From: an uncultured Sutterella sp.
Lineage (GTDB): Bacteria > Pseudomonadota > Gammaproteobacteria > Burkholderiales > Burkholderiaceae_F
Assembly (NCBI GenBank): GCA_905201055.1
Contig: CAJKMT010000004.1
Location: 1 to 53,469, forward strand
Direction of reading: 5' to 3'
DNA length: 53,469 nucleotides
Shown: one piece after another, positions 14,820 to 23,294 of the stretch
Layout of the letters: the number at the start of each line of letters is the position of its first letter
How positions within the stretch are numbered: position 1 is the stretch's first letter
Notes under the pieces: generated by a model
Seen by the model: the letters and a program-made list of their open reading frames with translations, nothing else
What the model was told of the DNA's origin: nothing
Databases searched by the model: none
Translations under genes and position numbers: made by a program

Positions 14820-15542
14820 TTAAGCGGCAAGCGCAGCTTTTTGAAGTTCGATGATTTGGGCGATCGCCGTTTTGGCAAGGGCGGTCATTTGTGCCATTTC
14901 ATTTTCTGTGAAGGGTTCGCCTTCGGCGGTGCCTTGAATTTCCACGAAACGCCCATCGCTGGTCATCACGAAATTCATGTCGGTTTCGCTGTTGCTGTCT
15001 TCCGGATAATCCAGGTCAATCACAGGAACACCTTCGTAGATGCCCGCACTGATGGCAGCTACATGACCTTTCAAGGGATTTTCGGTGATCTGCTCTTTTT
15101 CAAGCATGGTGCGAACGGCCAGGGCCAGCGCCACCCAGGCACCGGAAATGGAGGCGCAGCGCGTGCCGCCGTCGGCCTGAATAACGTCGCAGTCCAATTG
15201 AATCGTAAAGTTGTCAATCTTCGTGCGATCCACCACGGCACGAAGCGCGCGGCCGATTAAGCGTTGAATTTCCTGCGTTCTGCCCGATTGCTTGCCTTTG
15301 GCGGCTTCGCGATCGCAGCGCGTGTGCGTAGCGCGCGGTAAAAGGCCGTATTCGGCAGTCACCCACCCTTCAGGGCGATCTTTAAGGAATTTGGGTTTGC
15401 CTTCAATAACGGAAGCTGTGCAGATCACTTTTGTGTCACCCACTTCCACCAAAACAGAGCCTTCGGCGTGCTTGGTGTAGTGAGTCGTAAAGCGCACCGG
15501 GCGCATTTCATTGGGTTGACGGTGAGAAGGACGTTCAAACAT
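14820..15542 (-). CDS. rph: Ribonuclease PH
   Basis: A 240-residue phosphorolytic 3'-to-5' exoribonuclease that trims tRNA 3' ends and helps rRNA turnover. The sequence follows the family throughout: RPSHRQPNEMRPVRFTTHYT at the start, GDTKVICTASV, the RTQEIQRLIGRALRAVVD helix and DCDVIQADGGTRCASISGAW. Start 15542 is favoured because TGAGGA lies eight bases before it; the frame reaches 15563. It lies 23 bp after an unknown gene and 10 bp before rdgB on the same strand, forming an RNA/nucleotide quality-control operon. Confidence 0.97.
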   Translation of the reverse strand: MFERPSHRQPNEMRPVRFTTHYTKHAEGSVLVEVGDTKVICTASVIEGKPKFLKDRPEGWVTAEYGLLPRATHTRCDREAAKGKQSGRTQEIQRLIGRALRAVVDRTKIDNFTIQLDCDVIQADGGTRCASISGAWVALALAVRTMLEKEQITENPLKGHVAAISAGIYEGVPVIDLDYPEDSNSETDMNFVMTSDGRFVEIQGTAEGEPFTENEMAQMTALAKTAIAQIIELQKAALAA

Positions 15543-15565
15543 AGGAATAATCCTCACATTCAAAA

Positions 15566-16237
15566 TCAGGAATTTTTTTCGCGTTTTTTAAGTCTCGGCT
15601 CAAAGAGCATGGTTCCACCCATGGCGGCAGTCCATGGTCCCTGGACGTTTTCCTGCGGCCGCCAGTGTTGGGCGTCGTCGTCACTCATGTAAAAGCCCTT
15701 GTCGGTTTGTGCAAAGAGTTTATCGCCGCGACCGTCTAAAGCGACAAACATGCCGATTTCTTTACTAATAAAGCGGGGGTGCCAGAATCGACCTTCCTGA
15801 GAGGCGACATAGATGCCTTTTTCACAGGCGGCAAAGAGTTTGCCTTGGAAATTTAAAAGGGAAAAGAAGTGCCCGCAGGCGTTGCCGTCGTATTTGAGGC
15901 GCCAACGAGAGCCAGAAGAAGCTTGGAAAATCGCCTCATTTGTGCAGGCGTAGAGCATATTGTCAAAACTCTCAATATCGACAAATTCAGCGCCTTTGCG
16001 CTGTGGGCTCACTTGAGTGAAAGCGGGAGCGTCAGGCGAAGTGCTGAAGATACCGGCATCCGTGACAATAAAGAGCAGTCCGCGATGAAAGGTCAGCCCC
16101 CGCAAGGCTCCCATCGGCTGCGCTTCATCTTCGTAGAAAATAGACCACGTCTGACGGAAGTCGTGACTGATTTCAATGCGATTGAAGAGGTAATTCAATC
16201 GGAAAGAGGCTTGTGGCGCATCAATAACTAAAGGCAT
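15566..16237 (-). CDS. Unknown protein with beta-propeller-like repeats
   Basis: A protein of about 223 residues of unrecognised family. It contains repeated short units of the type 'label, then readout' (for example GLLFIVTDAGIFSTS, NMLYACTNEAIFQAS, GKLFAACEKGIYVAS, DKLFAQTDKGFYMSDDDAQHW), spaced about 40-45 residues apart. These resemble blades of a BNR/Asp-box or sialidase-type propeller; the last ends in the SxDxxxxW pattern of an Asp-box. No signal peptide is visible from the preferred start at 16237 (GGAAAAG precedes it), so a cytoplasmic location is likely. It is the first gene of the rph-rdgB-hemW operon. Function unknown. Confidence 0.65.
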   Translation of the reverse strand: MPLVIDAPQASFRLNYLFNRIEISHDFRQTWSIFYEDEAQPMGALRGLTFHRGLLFIVTDAGIFSTSPDAPAFTQVSPQRKGAEFVDIESFDNMLYACTNEAIFQASSGSRWRLKYDGNACGHFFSLLNFQGKLFAACEKGIYVASQEGRFWHPRFISKEIGMFVALDGRGDKLFAQTDKGFYMSDDDAQHWRPQENVQGPWTAAMGGTMLFEPRLKKREKNS

Positions 16238-16478
16238 ATCTACTTTTCCAAAACATGACCCTCGATTGTAAAGCAAAGCCAAATTTGCGCAATGACAATA
16301 ATGGGTGGCCATAAGACCAGAAATGGGTTTCAAAAAAATAAGATTGTGAAAAAATCGGAATTGTGAAAATTTCTAGAAAATCAAAGTATTAGCAAATTCG
16401 TCGTTAATAGAGCGGAAACTGTTAAAAGAAAAATGTCTCTAAAAAGATACAGAATAAGCAAGAAAATCTTGTTTAAAT

Positions 16479-16509
16479 TTGACGCGGGGGGGGTATGTGG
16501 TAGGACAAT
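16479..16509 (+). promoter_or_regulatory. Putative porin promoter with a G8 tract in the spacer
   Basis: TTGACG (16479-16484) is a good -35 box. It is followed by C, eight consecutive G (16486-16493), then TATGTGGTAG and GACAAT (16504-16509), a fair -10 box at 19-bp spacing. Loss of two G would give the optimal 17 bp. This resembles the poly-G spacer of the phase-variable Neisseria meningitidis porA promoter. The remaining upstream DNA from 16238 to 16592 is AT-rich with no gene visible. Confidence 0.45.
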
Positions 16510-16592
16510 TCGAGACAGCAAAGCAATTGTCATCGTGATGATTGACTTTCAAAGATAGATATTCCAAGTTTCTTTTATAGGAATAAAAAATC

Positions 16593-17837
16593 ATGAAAAA
16601 GACTTTAGCTGCTGTTGCTGTCTTAGGCGCTTTTGCCGGTTCAGCTTTGGCTGCCGATGTGACTCTCTACGGTCGTATCGACGGTGGTTTCCAATACAAC
16701 CACAACAAGGTTGAAATCGACGGTAAGAACGTTCTCGATAAGGCTGATGAATCCAGCTTCAAGATGGGCTCCGGTCAATCTACGGGTTCCCGTTTTGGTA
16801 TCAAGGGCACGGAAGAAATTTCTGAAGGTTTCAAAGTTGGTTTCGTGTTGGAACACGGCTTTAACTTTGATAACGGTGGTTACGGTGATGATGATCGCAT
16901 GTTCAACCGTGAAGCCACGTTGCAATTGATCAGCGACAACTATGGTACGTTGGCTTTGGGCCGTGTCGGTTCCATCAAGTCTGATGCCGGTTCTTTCGGT
17001 TTCTACGCCGGTGCTGTGAACCCCTTCGGTACGGGTTGGTCTGACCTCCCCGGTATTGCTGGTGACGTTTTTGCCGCTGCTGATACCCGTTATGACAACA
17101 CGATCACCTACAAGTCTCCGACATTTGCCGGTACGACCGTCTACGCTCAATACTCCATGGGCGGCAACGATGACAACGAAATGACACACCGCGCCGACCG
17201 TTATGCTGCTTTGGGTGTGAACTTTGTTGCCGGTAACTTGAACTTGGCTGCTGTGGTTGACTGGAAGGATGAAGCTTACAAGGCTCAACCCGATGGCGTT
17301 GACGTTACCGATTTAGATTACAAGGATCGTAAGGACGAATACACGGTCAACGTCGGTGGTAGTTATGACTTTGGTGTCATGAAGACCTATTTGGCTGCTC
17401 AATACTTCAAGAACGCTAATGACGTTGCTGGTATCGTGGATATGATGGACGAAGCAGATGCGTTCGAAGCCTACTATAAGGCAACGGAAGTGAAGGATGA
17501 AGATGGTAATGTTTTAGGCGACGTATACACCAAGGTCGAACCCTCTAACGGTGCTTTCTTTGACCAATATAAGGGCTACGGTGTTGCCCTCGGTGCTGAA
17601 GTTCCCGCCTTCGGTGGTAACTTCTTGGTGTCCTTGGCTTACACGGATGCTGAAGAAGAAAATCTTGACGCTGACGTGACGGCTTACTCCGCTGGCTTGG
17701 CTTACACCTATCCGTTGAGCAAGCGTACGAACTTGTATGTCGCTGGTGTGTACAACAACCGCGAATACAAAGAAACCGATTTCAAGGCTGAACAAGACCA
17801 ATACCAAGCCTTCTTCGGTATGGTTCACAAGTTCTAA
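16593..17837 (+). CDS. Gram-negative general porin (Burkholderiales type)
   Basis: The 414-residue outer-membrane porin begins with a Sec signal peptide (MKKTLAAVAVLGAFAGSALA), and the mature part starts ADVTLYGRIDGGFQYN, the usual first strand of porin_4 family trimers. Alternating amphipathic strands, the segment TGSRFGIKGTEEISEGFKVGFVLE and a terminal Phe (MVHKF) are family hallmarks; the C-terminal aromatic residue is the BAM recognition signal. It lets small hydrophilic solutes cross the outer membrane. Ribosome-binding site AGGA lies upstream. The codon choice is uniform and biased, consistent with high expression. It stands alone between a divergent operon and a strong terminator. Confidence 0.95.
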   Translation: MKKTLAAVAVLGAFAGSALAADVTLYGRIDGGFQYNHNKVEIDGKNVLDKADESSFKMGSGQSTGSRFGIKGTEEISEGFKVGFVLEHGFNFDNGGYGDDDRMFNREATLQLISDNYGTLALGRVGSIKSDAGSFGFYAGAVNPFGTGWSDLPGIAGDVFAAADTRYDNTITYKSPTFAGTTVYAQYSMGGNDDNEMTHRADRYAALGVNFVAGNLNLAAVVDWKDEAYKAQPDGVDVTDLDYKDRKDEYTVNVGGSYDFGVMKTYLAAQYFKNANDVAGIVDMMDEADAFEAYYKATEVKDEDGNVLGDVYTKVEPSNGAFFDQYKGYGVALGAEVPAFGGNFLVSLAYTDAEEENLDADVTAYSAGLAYTYPLSKRTNLYVAGVYNNREYKETDFKAEQDQYQAFFGMVHKF

Positions 17838-17860
17838 TCTTTGCTTGATTAGCTAACTAG

Positions 17861-17896
17861 AGAGCTCAGTGACTTCGGTCTCTGGGCTCTTTTCTT
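17861..17896 (+). terminator. Rho-independent terminator of the porin gene
   Basis: AGAGCTCAGTGAC (17861-17873) pairs with GTCTCTGGGCTCT (17878-17890) around a TTCG tetraloop, with one mismatch and one wobble, followed by TTTTCTT. TTCG loops give very stable hairpins, as suits a highly expressed gene. Confidence 0.88.
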
Positions 17897-17944
17897 ACCT
17901 GCTAAAATTTCCTTCATCTTTCTCATTTCCTGTAGGCTCTCATT

Positions 17945-18784
17945 GTGTTAATCAACGAAATTGAAAAACTCAGAACCAACCGGGCATCGCAAAAGCGCAC
18001 GTTGGCAAACTTTATTTTGCAAAATAAGCAGGATGTCTATCGCATGACGTTGGACGAGCTCTCCGCTCAATCCACGGTCAGCGTATCCACGATTTTGCGA
18101 ACGGTTCATTCGTTGGGTTTTCAATCCTACGGAGACTTTCGTGAGGCCTTTTATGATTCATTACGAGTACTCAATAAAACTGATGAGTGGCTTTCGTGGT
18201 GCGAACACTTAAAACCTCAAGAGTTGATCGAAAAAATGATTGAGGGAGAACAAAATGAGTTGGAAACTCTGAAAGCGGTGGATCCTCGAAAAATTGAGTG
18301 CATTGTCGATCAAATCATTGCTTGTCGCAGGGTGTTTGTCCTTGGGCAACACGCCTCAGCCGCCATGGCCTCGCTTTTAAGCTATGAGTTGGGAAAGGTT
18401 CGGCAAGATGTTTTCATGGTGTCGCGCTTTGATCAAAACACCTACCAGCAACTCTCAAGCGCGAACGAACACGACATCGTCATCGTTTTTGCTTTCCCGC
18501 GCTATCCTAAAAACATTCTGAAAGCCGCCCGTTACTTGAGAAACAAGGGGTGTTTTATTGTTTGCATTGGCCACTCTGATGATTCTGTCTTTAGTGAAAT
18601 CGCCGACGTCTTTTTAGAAATTTATCTTAACTACTACGGCTTTACGACCGGTTATTCATCCATCATGACAGCGCTTAATTTCATGGTGTTGAGGTACTGT
18701 CAGCGCAACGCTGAAAATGTGAAACGCTGCATAGAAAATTTCGAAACGGTGATGTCGGAAAATGATGTTCTTGTGACGAAGTAA
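17945..18784 (+). CDS. RpiR family transcriptional regulator (HTH plus SIS domain)
   Basis: A 279-residue protein with an N-terminal RpiR/HTH_6 domain (about 1-77; LANFILQNKQDVYRMTLDEL, then SVSTILRTVHSLGFQSYGDF) and a C-terminal SIS domain (about 120-250; RRVFVLGQHASAAMASLLSYEL) that normally senses a phosphosugar. GTG 17945 is the start, with a TAGG element upstream. It ends one base before the end of the convergent EamA gene, so their transcripts must overlap. The target is unknown; the porin upstream and the transporter operon downstream are candidates. Confidence 0.88.
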   Translation: MLINEIEKLRTNRASQKRTLANFILQNKQDVYRMTLDELSAQSTVSVSTILRTVHSLGFQSYGDFREAFYDSLRVLNKTDEWLSWCEHLKPQELIEKMIEGEQNELETLKAVDPRKIECIVDQIIACRRVFVLGQHASAAMASLLSYELGKVRQDVFMVSRFDQNTYQQLSSANEHDIVIVFAFPRYPKNILKAARYLRNKGCFIVCIGHSDDSVFSEIADVFLEIYLNYYGFTTGYSSIMTALNFMVLRYCQRNAENVKRCIENFETVMSENDVLVTK

Positions 18785-18785
18785 A

Positions 18786-19637
18786 TTATTTGGAGCTCGC
18801 CAAAATCGCTGTCGCCATGATCATCGCAGTGATCACGATCGCGATGCCCAGCCAGACCTGCGCCACGACTCGATCGCCAAACAAAAAGATTCCTGCGATC
18901 TCCGACATCACAATGACTGAGAACTGCAGACAAGCGCCCAATAAAATATTTCCATACCCGTAAGCCAGTGACAAAAAACACTGAGCCAGCATCGCGCTCA
19001 CCGACATGCCCAATAGATACAGAACATTGTGAGTATCCAAGGATGAAAATTCCGCCTCTGTAGCGGCAATTCCCAGTAGACTAAGCAGGAGACCTGCGAC
19101 CGAGAAATAGAACACAATGCGGGCGACCGGTTCATTGTGTTTGCCTAATTGTCTGACATGAAGGTAGCCAATGCTGGAACACAACGCTGAAAAAAGTCCG
19201 AAGATAATCCCGTCTTGAAAACTCACAGAAAAGGTTGGCTGTGCAACCAAAATGATCCCGGTAAAGCCAATCAGGATGGTAGCCAATAGCGAATATTTCT
19301 TTTCCACGTGGGTGGAGAAAATCAACACAAAGGCGGCAATGAATAAAGGCGAGGAGTAGGTGAGTGTTGTCGAGGTTCCAATCGGGAGATCGGTTAGGCT
19401 GAAAAAGAAAAATAAAACGGATAGGGCGCCACAGATGCTGCGTCCTAAATGCAATAAGGGGACGGAAGTACGCAGGGTGATATTCTTGTGATAAAGAAAG
19501 GCGCTTAAAACAACGAGCGCCACTGCGGAGCGATAAAACACCAATTCATAAGCCCCGAAATGCTCCAATCCCATTTTGGTAAACACCCCCATGAGGGTGA
19601 AGCAAAACGAAGACAAAAGCATCCACAGGGCTTTCAT
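18786..19637 (-). CDS. EamA/DMT superfamily transporter
   Basis: A 283-residue very hydrophobic protein with about ten predicted membrane helices in two EamA repeats (about 1-135 and 145-280), the drug/metabolite transporter fold. The opening MKALWMLLSSFCFTLMGVFT and the conserved FYRSAVALVV segment are typical of EamA permeases that export metabolites or amino acids. The substrate cannot be told from sequence. It is the last of four consecutive minus-strand genes separated by 30, 22 and 84 bp, so cotranscription with the dicarboxylate carrier is likely. Confidence 0.88.
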   Translation of the reverse strand: MKALWMLLSSFCFTLMGVFTKMGLEHFGAYELVFYRSAVALVVLSAFLYHKNITLRTSVPLLHLGRSICGALSVLFFFFSLTDLPIGTSTTLTYSSPLFIAAFVLIFSTHVEKKYSLLATILIGFTGIILVAQPTFSVSFQDGIIFGLFSALCSSIGYLHVRQLGKHNEPVARIVFYFSVAGLLLSLLGIAATEAEFSSLDTHNVLYLLGMSVSAMLAQCFLSLAYGYGNILLGACLQFSVIVMSEIAGIFLFGDRVVAQVWLGIAIVITAMIMATAILASSK

Positions 19638-19667
19638 AAACCTACTACCTTACGAAAACTGAGTCGC

Positions 19668-20447
19668 TTATCGCTTCTCTTTCATCAGAGTATCCAACCG
19701 TTCATAGGTCACGTCAAACAATTTTTGAACCTCTTCAAAAGTGGTATCGGGGTGATTGTTCCAATCTTGCAGGCGGTGTTTGTCAAAGCGCCCCTGTCCC
19801 ATGGTGTTTAACACCTCGCGGAAAGCCTGCATGGCAGGTTGCCGATAGTGAGGTTGCTCAAGGATTTCATTTTGAGCCTTCATCATCGCGCAGAAGATGC
19901 TGTAAGTTTGGTCTGTTGGTTTGCATTGACGGTTGTCTTTGCGGTTCCACTTTGATGGACTGCTGATTAATTCTTTAGCACGTTTAATAATTTTCAAGTC
20001 ATCTGGGGTTGGAGGACTCTGACGTGACGCGTCAAAGACGAAATTGGCCTCTTTGTCACTGACGGAAGATTTTTTCACATTAAACCAACCGTAGGGAAGC
20101 TTCCCGTACGAAGGTTTCCCCTTTAGGTAAACCACTTCAAACAAAGTGGGATCTTCCACTTTTCGTCCCTGCATTTGTCCTGTTAGATTGCCTTTTTTGT
20201 CTTTATGCAACCTCACATTGACGCGGCGATCCGGGAAGTAGGCTTTTGTGTACTGAGTATTGAGACCGTCAAAATTGACCGCTAAGTCGTTAACTTGATT
20301 AGGGACATAGCAGTCACCCTCGTAGTAGCCGCTTCCGGTGATTTTGAGATTGCAGACAATATTGTCGTTATAAAGCGGAGACGACCAGGAAGAGTTGCCC
20401 AGTGCTGTAAGCGCTAGGGCAACTGCGGCGAGAGTTTTTCTTAACAT
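19668..20447 (-). CDS. Secreted protein of unknown function
   Basis: The 259-residue product starts with a Sec signal peptide (MLRKTLAAVALALTALGNSS, cleavage near SSWS) and is predicted periplasmic. The first half looks beta-rich, with two cysteines (CNLKITGSGYYEGDCYVPNQV) that could form a disulfide, and many aromatic residues. The second half is helical and charged with two more cysteines (NRQCKPTDQTYSIFCAMMKAQ). No known catalytic motif was recognised. It sits between the dicarboxylate carrier and the EamA gene in one operon, so a role in the same extracytoplasmic pathway is inferred but unproven. Confidence 0.6.
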   Translation of the reverse strand: MLRKTLAAVALALTALGNSSWSSPLYNDNIVCNLKITGSGYYEGDCYVPNQVNDLAVNFDGLNTQYTKAYFPDRRVNVRLHKDKKGNLTGQMQGRKVEDPTLFEVVYLKGKPSYGKLPYGWFNVKKSSVSDKEANFVFDASRQSPPTPDDLKIIKRAKELISSPSKWNRKDNRQCKPTDQTYSIFCAMMKAQNEILEQPHYRQPAMQAFREVLNTMGQGRFDKHRLQDWNNHPDTTFEEVQKLFDVTYERLDTLMKEKR

Positions 20448-20469
20448 AATCCGTTCCTTTCTCAGAACA

Positions 20470-21963
20470 CTACCCCATTGTGATATGCGGATAGATGAAA
20501 TTAAGCCATGGGATACCGATCAACATATACGCTGCCAGGTAAATGGCGCCAAAGATTGCACCCAAGAGGAAGAATCGCGGACCAGGAATATAACGGCTTC
20601 CGAAAAATAGCGGAGAGCAGCCGGTGCCGTACGGAGTGATCACACCCATAAAGCCCATTGGCAGACACAACAGGAGCATCGTTTTGGCAATGTCGATACC
20701 GGGGATAGCCTGCGCAATGGTCACAAAAATCACCATGGTGGCGGTGACGTAGGCCGTACCCGAAGCAAAGAAATAGCGCAGTAAGCAAAAGAGCACCAGA
20801 AGCACCAAAACCGCCATGGTGGAACTCATGCCGGAGAGCGTGCTGCCAAAAGAGGTGGCAAGCCAAGAGAGGAATCCGACATTTTTCAGCCCATCGGCCA
20901 TGGCGACCAACGTGGCAAACCACACCAAGGTGTTCCAAGCGGTGGTGTTGTGTAAGAAATCTTTCCACTCAATAACGCGCGTAGCGACCATCAACACGAT
21001 CATCAGTAATGCGGTTGTCGTGGCATTGATCTTAAAGGCGCTTGAGCCGATCCAAAGTGTTAATCCCAAGAGCGCGATGATGACCATATAGATCTGCTCT
21101 TTAGTCATGGAGCCCAATTTTTGGTATTCATCGCGGGCCCACTGAGCGATTTCTCGTGACCCCTTAATTTCCGGCGGATAAAACCAAAACGCCAGAAGCG
21201 GTGTCAAAATAAATAAAAGAATACCGATGGGAAGGTTGGCAAGAAACCATCCGAACCAATCGGGTACAGCGACACCGCTTTTACTGATAAGTGTCAGGGC
21301 CAAGGGGTTCGGCGCTTGGCCGGTGAGGAAAATAGAACTCGTAACGCAAGAACTCGCCAGACCGACCCAGATTAAATAAGCGCCGATGCGACGTGGATTT
21401 TTATCGGGAAGGCTATCGAACATGGGAGCGATATTGGTGACAATGGGATAAACCGTACCTCCACTGCGTGCTGCGTTACTGGGAATGAAAGGCGGCAAAA
21501 TGCCATCGACGATCGCAATGGAATAGCCCAAGCCGAGCGTGGACTTCCCTAATTTAGAGACGATCCATAGCGCGATGCGCCGCCCGAGTCCCGTTTTGGA
21601 AAAACCGATGCCAATGGTGAAGGCGGCAAAAATTAGCCAAACGACTGCGTTCGAAAAACCGCTGATACCCCAGTTGATGGCCGCAGCCGAACTGACCACT
21701 TTATCCATTTGCCCGGATCCTGCAGGTCCCACTTTAAAAAGAACGGATAGGACAACAGCGATAAGGCCAAGGAACGCGGGGGGAATGGGTTCGAGCACCA
21801 AACCGACGGCCAAGCCAAAGAAAATCGAAAAATACAGCCAAGCTTTGGGACTTAAACCCTCGGGAGAGGGAGCGCCCCAGATGAGCCATGGCAGGACATA
21901 CGTGATGAGACCAAAAACAATGGGAGCGAGAAGTTTAGCTAGAGAACGCAGAGACACAGTCAT
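20470..21963 (-). CDS. DASS (SLC13-type) anion:cation symporter, probably for dicarboxylates
   Basis: A 497-residue inner-membrane carrier with about 12-14 hydrophobic segments. The sequence follows the divalent-anion:Na+ symporter family (CitT/SodiT1/plant 2-oxoglutarate-malate translocator branch): LPWLIWGAPSPEGLSPKAW near the start, PPFIPSNAARSGGTVYPI in the middle (SNT-like motif) and MGFMGVITPYGTGCSPLFFG near the C terminus. These proteins take up or exchange succinate, fumarate, malate, 2-oxoglutarate, citrate or tartrate. ATG 21963 is preceded by AGGGAG; the frame is open to 21993. It lies between the cupin gene and a secreted unknown on the same strand, opposite a divergent secreted lyase. 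Confidence 0.92.
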   Translation of the reverse strand: MTVSLRSLAKLLAPIVFGLITYVLPWLIWGAPSPEGLSPKAWLYFSIFFGLAVGLVLEPIPPAFLGLIAVVLSVLFKVGPAGSGQMDKVVSSAAAINWGISGFSNAVVWLIFAAFTIGIGFSKTGLGRRIALWIVSKLGKSTLGLGYSIAIVDGILPPFIPSNAARSGGTVYPIVTNIAPMFDSLPDKNPRRIGAYLIWVGLASSCVTSSIFLTGQAPNPLALTLISKSGVAVPDWFGWFLANLPIGILLFILTPLLAFWFYPPEIKGSREIAQWARDEYQKLGSMTKEQIYMVIIALLGLTLWIGSSAFKINATTTALLMIVLMVATRVIEWKDFLHNTTAWNTLVWFATLVAMADGLKNVGFLSWLATSFGSTLSGMSSTMAVLVLLVLFCLLRYFFASGTAYVTATMVIFVTIAQAIPGIDIAKTMLLLCLPMGFMGVITPYGTGCSPLFFGSRYIPGPRFFLLGAIFGAIYLAAYMLIGIPWLNFIYPHITMG

Positions 21964-22047
21964 CGTTTTCTCCCTTATCGATAAAAAGCACAAACGGCCA
22001 AAGCCGCACGCTGGTAGCGGCTTTGACCGAAGAGAACAAAGAAAGGA

Positions 22048-22719
22048 TTACTTCGTTCTGACTTTGGGCAAGGGGATCGCGTGCGGAACCGTATCCTTCG
22101 GACCGGTGAATTTTTCAGGATTAATCCAACCAGCGCTGTAGTTCATGACGTCTACCTTATCCGTGGCTTCCTTCCACCAGCAGTAGAAGACCTTCATCGG
22201 TTTCTTACCCGTGTTCTTCCAGCCGTGAGCGGCAAACGGGCGGTGATACTGCAAGTCACCGGGTTTGACATGTTTCTTTTCATCGTCAATCCACCATTCG
22301 CCTTCGCCTTCATAGACGAAATAGAATTCAGAGGCCGGATGATTGTGGGCCGGGTAAGTGGCGCCCGGTGCCAACATCAATGTGCCGCAATAAGCCCCTT
22401 CGGCATTCATCCCCTTGGTGATATTATAAGCTTTGGGACCAATCAATTCAGTGTACCAATAGAGGGCGTCTTTATCAGCCGCCCCATCTTTGCCGTTGCC
22501 ACGGAACCAAGCGGGATACTTTTTGTTGGATTTCTTCGGAGCTTCAGATTCACTGATGAAACCCGTTGTGCCTTCCAGGCGGCCTGGAACGATATATTCA
22601 GCGCCCGGATAAACCTTTTGAGTGTTGGCGTCCGGTGCGATCGCGGGATCTTTAGCGGTGGCTTGAGCGACTGTGCAAACGGCCAATGACAGAGCGACTG
22701 CTAAAAGTTTTCTCATCAT
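22048..22719 (-). CDS. Periplasmic cupin-domain protein
   Basis: The 223-residue product has a Sec signal peptide (MMRKLLAVALSLAVCTVAQATA) and a single cupin barrel. Cupin motif 1 is clear (GATYPAHNHPASEFYFVYEG, around residues 118-137, with the metal-ligating HxH and Glu), and motif 2 follows (PGDLQYHRPFAAHGWKN). The pattern HxH plus Glu and Tyr nearby resembles the DMSP-lyase-like cupins (DddL/DddQ), but this likeness is weak and an isomerase, dioxygenase or binding role is equally possible. AAGGAG precedes the start. It heads the operon cupin-DASS carrier-unknown-EamA. Confidence 0.82.
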   Translation of the reverse strand: MMRKLLAVALSLAVCTVAQATAKDPAIAPDANTQKVYPGAEYIVPGRLEGTTGFISESEAPKKSNKKYPAWFRGNGKDGAADKDALYWYTELIGPKAYNITKGMNAEGAYCGTLMLAPGATYPAHNHPASEFYFVYEGEGEWWIDDEKKHVKPGDLQYHRPFAAHGWKNTGKKPMKVFYCWWKEATDKVDVMNYSAGWINPEKFTGPKDTVPHAIPLPKVRTK

Positions 22720-23294
22720 AAGGATCTCCTTGACAAGAGTGAGTTTCAGATAATGCGGCAGAACCGCTTACGAAGTATTGTCATTGAGCTCGTATATAGA
22801 TGAAAATGCTATAAATGATATGATTTTATAGGGGTTAACCCGAGGTCGTGAAAAGAAATTCCTGAGAGGTTTTCACTTTTATTTCAAATTGGAAATGGGG
22901 ATTTTTAAATTTGAAAAGTTATGTTTTCAGAGTTGTCAGATGAAAAATGTTGATAAAAATCAAAAAGATGAATATTTTCTAGAGGAGATATGCCAGAAGC
23001 GCAATTTTGCCAAATGTTCAGGAGACAAGACTATGGGATTGATTTGAGAAAACGGGACGAAAACTTGATTTTGATCAACGGGCGATTTTTGACAACTTAA
23101 AAACACTTTGTTTTCAAAAAATTGCGTTTAATGCCTAAAAATTGCTTGGAATTGACAACTGGTTTTTAATTGGATTGCAAAATCATCAAAAAGTGATTAA
23201 AAGGCGCGAAATTTCGGTCTGGATAAGCTTTGTTTTTCCCTCATATAATCAAAGCAGTTGTAATAACTGGTTCAACACCCAAGGAGACTATCGT
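22720..23294. promoter_or_regulatory. Long bidirectional regulatory region between cupin operon and lyase copy 2
   Basis: These 575 bp are AT-rich and hold no convincing gene. Visible features are a perfect palindrome GGGTTAACCC (22832-22841), about 115 bp upstream of the cupin start, two TTGACA boxes (near 23089 and 23152) and a TATAAT (23244-23249) 45 bp before the lyase ATG. The length suggests several regulators control the divergent transcripts. The open frame running from 23142 into the lyase is rejected as a start. Confidence 0.45.
23244..23249 (+). promoter_or_regulatory. Putative -10 box of lyase copy 2
   Basis: Perfect TATAAT, 45 bp before the ATG at 23295. No good -35 box lies 16-18 bp upstream, so an activator may be needed. 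Confidence 0.4.

Noticed and set aside
23142..23294. Upstream extension of the lyase copy 2 frame
   Set aside because: The signal peptide and AAGGAG place the start at 23295; the extension has no ribosome-binding site and overlaps the TATAAT box.
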